From positions 62,001-126,000 of the forward strand of contig WPIO01000091.1 in NCBI GenBank assembly GCA_009760855.2: 64,000 nucleotides of DNA, written 5' to 3'. The notes below the pieces were generated by a model. That model was not told the DNA's origin and did not search any database. It saw nothing but the letters and a program-made list of their open reading frames with translations. Made by a program: the position numbers and the translations under genes. Positions 24,787 through 37,004 of the stretch are shown here, piece after piece. This DNA is from Cristatella mucedo. Taxonomy: Eukaryota > Bryozoa > Phylactolaemata > Cristatellidae. The first letter of the stretch is position 1. The number at the start of each line of letters is the position of its first letter.

Positions 24787-27700
24787 ATCTTGCTGCCGAT
24801 TGCAGGGCCTTGCATTAGGCCATTCACACTTGAATAGCCTATTTTGCATGACCTCACTGCAGATCGCACAACATCTAGATACTTTAAATCAACCCGTCAA
24901 CTCATGCAGTCCCTCGGAGAGAAGTGCAGGATTTACTTTAGGCAATCGCACATAAATAACTCATTTCGGTTGAGTTTGCAGCCGATCGCTGAATATAAAG
25001 ACACCTCGATACTGCTTGTTATATCGTGTGATGACGTTCTGCAGAGTGCCGGGCCTTGCATTAACCCATTTACACATGAATAGCTTATTTTGCATGAGTT
25101 TACAGCATCTCGCACGATATGTAGATACTTTAAATAAACCCGTCAAGGCATGCAGTAGCTCGGAGCAGAGCGATGGCCTTGCTTCAGGCAATCGCACTTG
25201 AATGACTCACTTCGCTTCAGTTTGCAGCAGATGACGGAATATAAAGACAGCACGATACTGCTCGTTATATCTTGTGATAGCTTGCTGCAGAGTGTGGCGC
25301 CTAGCATTAGGCCATTCACACTTAAATTACCTACTAGGCATGAGATCTCAGATGATCGCACAATATTTAGATACTTTAAATCAACCCGTCTAAGCGTGCG
25401 GTAGCTTGCAGTGGAGTGCAGCTCCTTGCTTTAGGCAATCGCACACGAATTACACATTTCGGTTAAGTTTGCTGCAGATCGCTGAATATAAAGACACCTC
25501 GATACTGCTCATTATATCGTGTGATACCTTGCTGCAGATTGCGGGGCCTAGCATTAGGACGTTCACTCTTGAATAGCTTCTCTTGCATGAGTTCACAGTA
25601 GAACGCACAATATCTAGATACTTTAAATCATCCCGTCTAAGCGTGCGGTAGCTTGCAGCAGAGTGCAGCTCCTTGCTTTAGGCAGTCGCACAGGAATGAC
25701 ACATTTCGGTTAGGTTTGCAGCAGATCGCTGAATATAAAGACACCTCGATACTGCTCATTATATCGTGTGATACCTTGCTGAAGATTGCGGCGCCTAGCA
25801 TAAGGCCATTCACACTTGAATAAACTATTTTGCGTGAGATGGCAGCAGATCACACAATATCTAGATACTTTAAATCAACCCGTCAGAGCATGCAGCAGCT
25901 TGCATCAGAGTGCAGCTCCTTGCTTTAGGCAATCGCACTTGAATAACTCATTTCGCTTGAGTTCGCAGCAGATCGCTGAATATTAAGACACCTCGATACT
26001 ACTCGTTCTATCGTGCGATAACTTGCTGCAGATTGCGGCGCCTAGCATTTGGCCATTCACACTTGAATAAACTATTTTGCATGAGATCACAGCAGATCGC
26101 ACAACATCTAGATACTTTAAATCAACCCGTCTAGTCATGCAGTAGCTCGGAAAGGAGTGCAGGTCTTGCTTTAGGCGATCATACTTGAATACCTTATTTT
26201 GCATGAGTTCACAGCAGATCGCCCAATATCTAGAAACTTCAAATCAACCCGTCAAGGCATGAAGTAGCTCGGAGAGGAGTGCAGGCCTTGCTTCAGGCAA
26301 TCGCACATAAATAACTCATTTCGGTTGAGTTTGCAGCAGATCTTTAAATATAAAGATACCTCAATACTGCTCGTTTTATCCTGTGATAACTTGCTGAAGA
26401 GTGCAGGGCCTTGCATTAAGCCATTCAGACTTGAAGAAACTACTTTGCATGAGATCGCAGCAGATCGCACAATATCTAGATACTTTAAATCATCCCGTCT
26501 AAGCGTGCGGTAGCTTGCAGCAGAGTGCAGCTCCTTGCTTTAGGATATCGCACATAAATAACACATTTCGGTTACGTTTGCTGCAGTTCGCTAAATATAA
26601 AGTCACCTCGATTCTGCTCGTTATATCGTGTGATAACTTGCTGCAGATTGCGGCTCCTAGCGTTAGGCCATTCACACTTGAATAGCTAATCTTGCATGAA
26701 TCCACAGCAGATCGCACAATATCTAGATACTTTAAATCAACCCGCCAGAGCGTGGAGTAGTTTGCAGCATAAAGCAGCTCCTTGACTCAGGCAATCGCAC
26801 TTGAATAACTCATTTTGCTTGAGTTTGCAGCAAATCGCTAAATATAAAGACAACTCGATACTGCTCTTTATAGCGTGTGATAACTTGCTGCAGAGTGCTG
26901 CACCTTGCATTTGGCCATTCACACATGAATAGCTTATTTTGCATGAGTTCACAGCAGATCGCACAATATCTAGATACTTCAAATCAACCCATCAAGGCAT
27001 GAAGTAGCTCAGAGAGGAGTGTAGGCCTTGCATTAGGCAATCGCACTTGAATAACTCATTTTGCTTGAGTTCGCAGCCGATCGCTGAATATTAAGACATC
27101 TCAAAACTACTCGTTATATCGTGCGTGGACTTGCTGCAGAGTGCGGATCCTTGCATTAGGCCATTCACACTTGAATAGCTTATCTTGCATGAGTTCACAG
27201 CAGATCGCACAATATCTAGATACTTTAAATCAACCCGCCAGAGCGTGGTGTAGTTTGCAGCATGATGCAGCTCCTTGATTCAGGCAATCGCACTTGAATA
27301 ACTTATTTTGCTTGAGTTTGCAGCAAGTCGCTAAATATAGAGACACCTCGATACTGCTCTTTATAGTATGTGATAACTTGCTGCAGAGTGCTGCGCCTTG
27401 CATTAGGCCATTCACACTTAAAAAGCTTATTTTGCATGACTTCACAGCAGATCGCACAATATCTAGATACTTCCAATCAACCCGTCACGGGATGAAGTAG
27501 CTCGGAGCAGAGTGCAGGCCTTGCTTTAGGCAATCGCACTAAAATAACTCATTTCGCTTGAGTTTTCAGAAGATCGCGGAATATAAAGACACCTCGATAT
27601 TGCTCGCTTTAGCGTGTGATAACTTGCTGCAGAGTCCAGTGCCTAGCATTAGGCCATTCACACTTAAATAGCTTATCTTGCAAGAGTTCACAGCAGATCG

Positions 27701-29097
27701 CACAATATCTATATACTTTAAATCAACCCGTCAAGGCATGCAGTAGCCCGGAGCAGAGTGCTGGCCTTACTTCAGGCAATCGCACTTGAATAACTCATTT
27801 CGCTTAAGGTTGCAGCAGATTGTGGAATACAAAGAAACCTTGCTACTAGTCGTTATAGCGTGTGATAACTTGCTGCAGAGTGCGTCGCCTAGCATTAGGC
27901 CATTAACATTTGAATAACCTATTTTGCATGAGATCGCAGCAGATCACACAGTATCTAGACACTTTAAATCAACCAGTCAGTGCGTGCAGCAGCTGGCATC
28001 AGAGTGCCGCTCCTTGCTTTAAGCAATCGCACTTGAATAACTCATTTCGCTTGAGTTCGAGGCAGATCGCTGAATATTAAGACATCTGGATACTACTCGT
28101 TATATTGTGTGATGACTTGCTGCAGAGTGCTGTTCCTTGCATTAAGCCATTCACACTTGATTAGCTTATGTTGCATGAGTTCACAGCAGATCGCACAATA
28201 TCTAGATACTTTAAATCGTCCCGTCAGAGCGTGCAGTAGCTTGCAGCAGAATGAAGGCCTTGCTTCAGGCAATCGCACTTGAATAACTCATTTCGCTTGA
28301 GTTTAATGCAGATCGCTGAATATAAAAAACCTCGATACTGCTCGTTATATCGTGAGATGACTTGCTGTAGAGTGTGGCGCCTAGCATTAACCCATTCACA
28401 CTTGAATAGCTTATTTTGCATGACTTCACAGCAGATCGCACAATATCTAGATACTTAAAATCAACCCGTCAGACCTTGCAGTAGCTTGCAGCAGAGTACA
28501 GCTCCTTGCTTTAGGCAGTCGCACTTGAATAACTCATTTCGCTTAACTTCGCAGCAGATCACTGAATATTAAGACACCTCGATGTTGCTCGTTCGATCGT
28601 GAGACAACTTGCAGCCGATTGTGGCGCCTTGCATTAGGCCATTCAAACTTGAATAGCTTATTTTGCATGACTTCACAGCAAATCGCACAAAATCTAGATA
28701 CTTTAAATCAACCCGTCAAGTCATGTATTCCCTCGGAGAGGAGTGAAGGATTTGCTTCAGGCAATCGCACATAAATAACTCATTTCGGTTGAGTTTGCAG
28801 CGAATAGCTAAATATAAAGACATCTCGATACTGCTCTTTATAGTGTGTGATAACTTGCTGCAGAGTGCAGCACCTTGCATAAGGCCATTCACACTTAAAT
28901 AGCTTATTTTGCATGAGTTCACAGCAGATCGCCCAACATCTAGATACTTCAAATCAACCCGTCAAGGCATGAAGTAGTTAGGAGAGGAGTGCAGACCTTG
29001 CTTTAGGCAATCGCACATACATAACTCATTTCGGTTGAGTTTGCAGAAGATCGCTGAATATAAAGACACCTCGATACTGCTTGTTATATTGTGTGAT
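24787..29097 (+). repeat. Central higher-order repeat, copy 1 (4311 bp)
   Basis: First of three adjacent, nearly identical higher-order units (35 monomers). It begins at 'atcttgctgccgattgcag', and the next two copies begin at the same point of an A monomer right after 'gtgtgat'. Its first ~800 bases also belong to block L, so the unit was captured from the older array. It contains an A-to-B hybrid monomer at 26173-26294, which explains the odd monomer count. Only one copy of the internal two-dimer segment is present (26901-27393). Confidence 0.92.
26173..26294 (+). repeat. A-to-B hybrid monomer in central repeat
   Basis: The monomer begins with A-type 'aggcgatcatacttgaata' and continues at once as B ('ccttattttgcatgagttc'), so the exchange lies within the first ~20 bases, earlier than in the hybrids at 2762 and 21118. 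It is 122 bp. Its copies are at 30484-30605 and 35290-35411, so it predates the triplication. Confidence 0.8.
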
Positions 29098-31211
29098 ATC
29101 TTGCTGCCGATTGCAGGGCCTTGCATTAGGCCATTCACACTTGAATAGCCTATTTTGCATGACCTCACTGCAGATCGCACAACATCTAGATACTTTAAAT
29201 CAACCCGTCAACTCATGCAGTCCCTCGGAGAGAAGTGCAGGATTTACTTTAGGCAATCGCACATAAATAACTCATTTCGGTTGAGTTTGCAGCCGATCGC
29301 TGAATATAAAGACACCTCGATACTGCTTGTTATATCGTGTGATGACGTTCTGCAGAGTGCCGGGCCTTGCATTAACCCATTTACACATGAATAGCTTATT
29401 TTGCATGAGTTTACAGCATCTCGCACGATATGTAGATACTTTAAATAAACCCGTCAAGGCATGCAGTAGCTCGGAGCAGAGCGATGGCCTTGCTTCAGGC
29501 AATCGCACTTGAATGACTCACTTCGCTTCAGTTTGCAGCAGATGACGGAATATAAAGACAGCACGATACTGCTCGTTATATCTTGTGATAGCTTGCTGCA
29601 GAGTGTGGCGCCTAGCATTAGGCCATTCACACTTAAATTACCTACTAGGCATGAGATCTCAGATGATCGCACAATATTTAGATACTTTAAATCAACCCGT
29701 CTAAGCGTGCGGTAGCTTGCAGTGGAGTGCAGCTCCTTGCTTTAGGCAATCGCACACGAATTACACATTTCGGTTAAGTTTGCTGCAGATCGCTGAATAT
29801 AAAGACACCTCGATACTGCTCATTATATCGTGTGATACCTTGCTGCAGATTGCGGGGCCTAGCATTAGGACGTTCACTCTTGAATAGCTTCTCTTGCATG
29901 AGTTCACAGTAGAACGCACAATATCTAGATACTTTAAATCATCCCGTCTAAGCGTGCGGTAGCTTGCAGCAGAGTGCAGCTCCTTGCTTTAGGCAGTCGC
30001 ACAGGAATGACACATTTCGGTTAGGTTTGCAGCAGATCGCTGAATATAAAGACACTTCGATACTGCTCGTTATATCGTGCGATAACTTGCTGAAGATTGC
30101 GGCGCCTAGCATAAGGCCATTCACACTTGAATAAACTATTTTGCATGAGATCGCAGCAGATCGCACAATATCTAGATACTTTAAATCAACCCGTCAGAGC
30201 ATGCAGTAGCTTGCATCAGAGTGCAGCTCCTTGCTTAAGGCAATCGCACTTGAATAACTCATTTCGCTTGAGTTCGCAGCAGATCGCTGAATATTAAGAC
30301 ACCTCGATACTACTCGTTCTATCGTGCGATAACTTGCTGCAGATTGCGGCGCCTAGCATTTGGCCATTCACACTTGAATAAACTATTTTGCATGAGATCA
30401 CAGCAGATCGCACAACATCTAGATACTTTAAATCAACCCGTCTAGTCATGCAGTAGCTCGGAAAGGAGTGCAGGTCTTGCTTTAGGCGATCATACTTGAA
30501 TACCTTATTTTGCATGAGTTCACAGCAGATCGCCCAATATCTAGAAACTTCAAATCAACCCGTCAAGGCATGAAGTAGCTCGGAGAGGAGTGCAGGCCTT
30601 GCTTCAGGCAATCGCACATAAATAACTCATTTCGGTTGAGTTTGCAGCAGATCTTTAAATATAAAGACACCTCAATACTGCTCGTTTTATCCTGTGATAA
30701 CTTGCTGAAGAGTGCAGGGCCTTGCATTAAGCCATTCAGACTTGAAGAAACTACTTTGCATGAGATCGCAGCAGATCGCACAATATCTAGATACTTTAAA
30801 TCATCCCGTCTAAGCGTGCGGTAGCTTGCAGCAGAGTGCAGCTCCTTGCTTTAGGATATCGCACATAAATAACACATTTCGGTTACGTTTGCTGCAGTTC
30901 GCTAAATATAAAGTCACCTCGATTCTGCTCGTTATATCGTGTGATAACTTGCTGCAGATTGCGGCTCCTAGCGTTAGGCCATTCACACTTGAATAGCTAA
31001 TCTTGCATGAATCCACAGCAGATCGCACAATATCTAGATACTTTAAATCAACCCGCCAGAGCGTGGAGTAGTTTGCAGCATAAAGCAGCTCCTTGACTCA
31101 GGCAATCGCACTTGAATAACTCATTTTGCTTGAGTTTGCAGCAAATCGCTAAATATAAAGACAACTCGATACTGCTCTTTATAGCGTGTGATAACTTGCT
31201 GCAGAGTGCTG

Positions 31212-31705
31212 CACCTTGCATTTGGCCATTCACACATGAATAGCTTATTTTGCATGAGTTCACAGCAGATCGCACAATATCTAGATACTTCAAATCAACC
31301 CATCAAGGCATGAAGTAGCTCAGAGAGGAGTGTAGGCCTTGCATTAGGCAATCGCACTTGAATAACTCATTTTGCTTGAGTTCGCAGCCGATCGCTGAAT
31401 ATTTAAGACATCTCAAAACTACTCGTTATATCGTGCGTGGACTTGCTGCAGAGTGCGGATCCTTGCATTAGGCCATTCACACTTGAATAGCTTATCTTGC
31501 ATGAGTTCACAGCAGATCGCACAATATCTAGATACTTTAAATCAACCCGCCAGAGCGTGGTGTAGTTTGCAGCATGATGCAGCTCCTTGATTCAGGCAAT
31601 CGCACTTGAATAACTTATTTTGCTTGAGTTTGCAGCAAGTCGCTAAATATAGAGACACCTCGATACTGCTCTTTATAGTATGTGGTAACTTGCTGCAGAG
31701 TGCTG
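31212..31705 (+). repeat. Nested 494-bp duplication in copy 2, first unit
   Basis: Runs from one 'gcatttggccattcacacat' variant to the next and includes the diagnostic 'cgtgcgtggacttgctgcag' and 'gagcgtggtgtagtttgcag'. Repeated at 31706-32198 and absent as a pair from copy 1. Confidence 0.85.
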
Positions 31706-32198
31706 CGCCTTGCATTTGGCCATTCACACATGAATAGCTTATTTTGCATGAGTTCACAGCAGATCGCACAATATCTAGATACTTCAAATCAACCCATCAA
31801 GGCATGAAGTAGCTCAGAGAGGAGTGTAGGCCTTGCATTAGGCAAACGCACTTGAATAACTCATTTTGCTTGAGTTCGCAGCAGATCGCTGAATATTAAG
31901 ACACCTCAAAACTACTCGTTATATTGTGCGTGGACTTGCTGCAGAGTGCGGATCCTTGCATTAGGCCATTCACACTTGAATAGCTTATCTTGCATGAGTT
32001 CACAGCAGATCGCACAATATCTAGATACTTTAAATCAACCCGCCAGAGCGTGGTGTAGTTTGCAGCATGATGCAGCTCCTTGATTCAGGCAATCGCACTT
32101 GAATAACTTATTTTGCTTGAGTTTGCAGCAAGTCGCTAAATATAGAGACACCTCGATACTGCTCTTTATAGTATGTGATAACTTGCTGCAGAGTGCTG
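31706..32198 (+). repeat. Nested 494-bp duplication in copy 2, second unit
   Basis: Tandem partner of 31212-31705, differing by the extra T near 31404 and a few substitutions such as 'aggcaaacgcacttgaa' and 'atattgtgcgtgg' in this unit. Confidence 0.85.
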
Positions 32199-35100
32199 CG
32201 CCTTGCATTAGGCCATTCACACTTAAAAAGCTTATTTTGCATGACTTCACAGCAGATCGCACAATATCTAGATACTTCCAATCAACCCGTCACGGGATGA
32301 AGTAGCTCGGAGCAGAGTGCAGGCCTTGCTTTAGGCAATCGCACTAAAATAACTCATTTCGCTTGAGTTTTCAGAAGATCGCTGAATATAAAGACACCTC
32401 GATATTGCTCGCTTTAGCGTGTGATAACTTGCTGCAGAGTCCAGTGCCTAGCATTAGGCCATTCACACTTAAATAGCTTATCTTGCAAGAGTTCACAGCA
32501 GATCGCACAATATCTATATACTTTAAATCAACCCGTCAAGGCATGCAGTAGCCCGGAGCAGAGTGCTGGCCTTACTTCAGGCAATCGCACTTGAATAACT
32601 CATTTCGCTTAAGGTTGCAGCAGATTGTGGAATACAAAGAAACCTTGCTACTAGTCGTTATAGCGTGTGATAACTTGCTGCAGAGTGCGTCGCCTAGCAT
32701 TAGGCCATTAACATTTGAATAACCTATTTTGCATGAGATCGCAGCAGATCACACAGTATCTAGACACTTTAAATCAACCAGTCAGTGCGTGCAGCAGCTG
32801 GCATCAGAGTGCCGCTCCTTGCTTTAAGCAATCGCACTTGAATAACTCATTTCGCTTGAGTTCGAGGCAGATCGCTGAATATTAAGACATCTGGATACTA
32901 CTCGTTATATTGTGTGATGACTTGCTGCAGAGTGCTGTTCCTTGCATTAAGCCATTCACACTTGATTAGCTTATGTTGCATGAGTTCACAGCAGATCGCA
33001 CAATATCTAGATACTTTAAATCGTCCCGTCAGAGCGTGCAGTAGCTTGCAGCAGAATGAAGGCCTTGCTTCAGGCAATCGCACTTGAATAACTCATTTCG
33101 CTTGAGTTTAATGCAGATCGCTGAATATAAAAAACCTCGATACTGCTCGTTATATCGTGAGATGACTTGCTGTAGAGTGTGGCGCCTAGCATTAACCCAT
33201 TCACACTTGAATAGCTTATTTTGCATGACTTCACAGCAGATCGCACAATATCTAGATACTTAAAATCAACCCGTCAGACCTTGCAGTAGCTTGCAGCAGA
33301 GTACAGCTCCTTGCTTTAGGCAGTCGCACTTGAATAACTCATTTCGCTTAACTTCGCAGCAGATCACTGAATATTAAGACACCTCGATGTTGCTCGTTCG
33401 ATCGTGAGACAACTTGCAGCCGATTGTGGCGCCTTGCATTAGGCCATTCAAACTTGAATAGCTTATTTTGCATGACTTCACAGCAAATCGCACAAAATCT
33501 AGATACTTTAAATCAACCCGTCAAGTCATGTATTCCCTCGGAGAGGAGTGAAGGATTTGCTTCAGGCAATCGCACATAAATAACTCATTTCGGTTGAGTT
33601 TGCAGCGAATAGCTAAATATAAAGACACCTCGATACTGCTCTTTATAGTGTGTGATAACTTGCTGCAGAGTGCAGCACCTTGCATAAGGCCATTCACACT
33701 TAAATAGCTTATTTTGCATGAGTTCACAGCAGATCGCCCAACATCTAGATACTTCAAATCAACCCGTCAAGGCATGAAGTAGTTAGGAGAGGAGTGCAGA
33801 CCTTGCTTTAGGCAATCGCACATACATAACTCATTTCGGTTGAGTTTGCAGAAGATCGCTGAATATAAAGACACCTCGATACTGCTTGTTATATTGTGTG
33901 ATATCTTGCTGCCGATTGCAGGGCCTTGCATTAGGCCATTCACACTTGAATAGCCTATTTTGCATGACCTCACTGCAGATCGCACAACATCTAGATACTT
34001 TAAATCAACCCGTCAACTCATGCAGTCCCTCGGAGAGAAGTGCAGGATTTACTTTAGGCAATCGCACATAAATAACTCATTTCGGTTGAGTTTGCAGCCG
34101 ATCGCTGAATATAAAAGACACCTCGATACTGCTTGTTATATCGTGTGATGACGTTCTGCAGAGTGCCGGGCCTTGCATTAACCCATTTACACATGAATAG
34201 CTTATTTTGCATGAGTTTACAGCATCTCGCACAATATAAAGATACTTTAAATAAACCCGTCAAGGCATGCAGTAGCTCGGAGCAGAGCGATGGCCTTGCT
34301 TCAGGCAATCGCACTTGAATGACTCACTTCGCTTCAGTTTGCAGCAGATGACGGAATATAAAGACAGCACGATACTGCTCGTTATATCTTGTGATAGCTT
34401 GCTGCAGAGTGTGGCGCCTAGCATTAGGCCATTCACACTTAAATTACCTACTAGGCATGAGATCTCAGATGATCGCACAATATTTAGATACTTTAAATCA
34501 ACCCGTCTAAGCGTGCGGTAGCTTGCAGTGGAGTGCAGCTCCTTGCTTTAGGCAATCGCACACGAATTACACATTTCGGTTAAGTTTGCTGCAGATCGCT
34601 GAATATAAAGACACCTCGATACTGCTCATTATATCGTGTGATACCTTGCTGCAGATTGCGGGGCCTAGCATTAGGACGTTCACTCTTGAATAGCTTCTCT
34701 TGCATGAGTTCACAGTAGAACGCACAATATCTAGATACTTTAAATCATCCCGTCTAAGCGTGCGGTAGCTTGCAGCAGAGTGCAGCTCCTTGCTTTAGGC
34801 AGTCGCACAGGAATGACACATTTCGGTTAGGTTTGCAGCAGATCGCTGAATATAAAGACACTTCGATACTGCTCGTTATATCGTGCGATAACTTGCTGAA
34901 GATTGCGGCGCCTAGCATAAGGCCATTCACACTTGAATAAACTATTTTGCGTGAGATGGCAGCAGATCACACAATATCTAGATACTTTAAATCAACCCGT
35001 CAGAGCATGCAGCAGCTTGCATCAGAGTGCAGCTCCTTGCTTTAGGCAATCGCACTTGAATAACTCATTTCGCTTGAGTTCGCAGCAGATCGCTGAATAT

Positions 35101-36017
35101 TAAGACACCTCGATACTACTCGTTCTATCGTGCGATAACTTGCTGCAGATTGCGGCGCCTAGCATTTGGCCATTCACACTTGAATAAACTATTTTGCATG
35201 AGATCACAGCAGATCGCACAACATCTAGATACTTTAAATCAACCCGTCTAGTCATGCAGTAGCTCGGAAAGGAGTGCAGGTCTTGCTTTAGGCGATCATA
35301 CTTGAATACCTTATTTTGCATGAGTTCACAGCAGATCGCCCAATATCTAGAAACTTCAAATCAACCCGTCAAGGCATGAAGTAGCTCGGAGAGGAGTGCA
35401 GGCCTTGCTTCAGGCAATCGCACATAAATAACTCATTTCGGTTGAGTTTGCAGCAGATCTTTAAATATAAAGACACCTCAATACTGCTCGTTTTATCCTG
35501 TGATAACTTGCTGAAGAGTGCAGGGCCTTGCATTAAGCCATTCAGACTTGAAGAAACTACTTTGCATGAGATCGCAGCAGATCGCACAATATCTAGATAC
35601 TTTAAATCATCCCGTCTAAGCGTGCGGTAGCTTGCAGCAGAGTGCAGCTCCTTGCTTTAGGATATCGCACATAAATAACACATTTCGGTTACGTTTGCTG
35701 CAGTTCGCTAAATATAAAGTCACCTCGATTCTGCTCGTTATATCGTGTGATAACTTGCTGCAGATTGCGGCTCCTAGCGTTAGGCCATTCACACTTGAAT
35801 AGCTAATCTTCCATGAATCCACAGCAGATCGCACAATATCTAGATACTTTAAATCAACCCGCCAGAGCGTGGAGTAGTTTGCCGCATAAAGCAGCTCCTT
35901 GACTCAGGCAATCGCACTTGAATAACTCATTTTGCTTGAGTTTGCAGCAAATCGCTAAATATAAAGACAACTCGATACTGCTCTTTATAGCGTGTGATAA
36001 CTTGCTGCAGAGTGCTG

Positions 36018-36511
36018 CACCTTGCATTTGGCCATTCACACATGAATAGCTTATTTTGCATGAGTTCACAGCAGATCGCACAATATCTAGATACTTCAAA
36101 TCAACCCATCAAGGCATGAAGTAGCTCAGAGAGGAGTGTAGGCCTTGCATTAGGCAATCGCACTTGAATAACTCATTTTGCTTGAGTTCGCAGCCGATCG
36201 CTGAATATTAAGACATCTCAAAACTACTCGTTATATCGTGCGTGGACTTGCTGCAGAGTGCGGATCCTTGCATTAGGCCATTCACACTTGAATAGCTTAT
36301 CTTGCATGAGTTCACAGCAGATCGCACAATATCTAGATACTTTAAATCAACCCGCCAGAGCGTGGTGTAGTTTTGCAGCATGATGCAGCTCCTTGATTCA
36401 GGCAATCGCACTTGAATAACTTATTTTGCTTGAGTTTGCAGCAAGTCGCTAAATATAGAGACACCTCGATACTGCTCTTTATAGTATGTGGTAACTTGCT
36501 GCAGAGTGCTG
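36018..36511 (+). repeat. Nested 494-bp duplication in copy 3, first unit
   Basis: Equivalent of 31212-31705 in copy 2, without that copy's extra T but with its own extra T at 'gtagttttgcag' near 36371. Confidence 0.85.
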
Positions 36512-37004
36512 CGCCTTGCATTTGGCCATTCACACATGAATAGCTTATTTTGCATGAGTTCACAGCAGATCGCACAATATCTAGATACTTCAAATCAACC
36601 CATCAAGGCATGAAGTAGCTCAGAGAGGAGTGTAGGCCTTGCATTAGGCAATCGCACTTGAATAACTCATTTTGCTTGAGTTCGCAGCAGATCGCTGAAT
36701 GTTAAGACACCTCAAAACTACTCGTTATATTGTGCGTGGACTTGCTGCAGAGTGCGGATCCTTGCATTAGGCCATTCACACTTGAATAGCTTATCTTGCA
36801 TGAGTTCACAGCAGATCGCACAATATCTAGATACTTTAAATCAACCCGCCAGAGCGTGGTGTAGTTTGCAGCATGATGCAGCTCCTTGATTCAGGCAATC
36901 GCACTTGAATAACTTATTTTGCTTGAGTTTGCAGCAAGTCGCTAAATATAGAGACACCTCGATACTGCTCTTTATAGTATGTGATAACTTGCTGCAGAGT
37001 GCTG
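36512..37004 (+). repeat. Nested 494-bp duplication in copy 3, second unit
   Basis: Equivalent of 31706-32198 in copy 2. Its presence in both copies shows that the two-dimer duplication was shared by copies 2 and 3 before they separated, or was moved between them later. Confidence 0.85.

Larger units (their letters stand above)
29098..33902 (+). repeat. Central higher-order repeat, copy 2 (4805 bp)
   Basis: Matches copy 1 at an offset of 4311 bp up to about 31700 and at 4805 bp from about 31706 on. The difference is an extra two-dimer segment: 31212-31705 and 31706-32198 are tandem duplicates. A single-base T insertion near 31404 is private to this copy. Differences from the other copies are sparse, which implies recent amplification. 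Confidence 0.92.
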
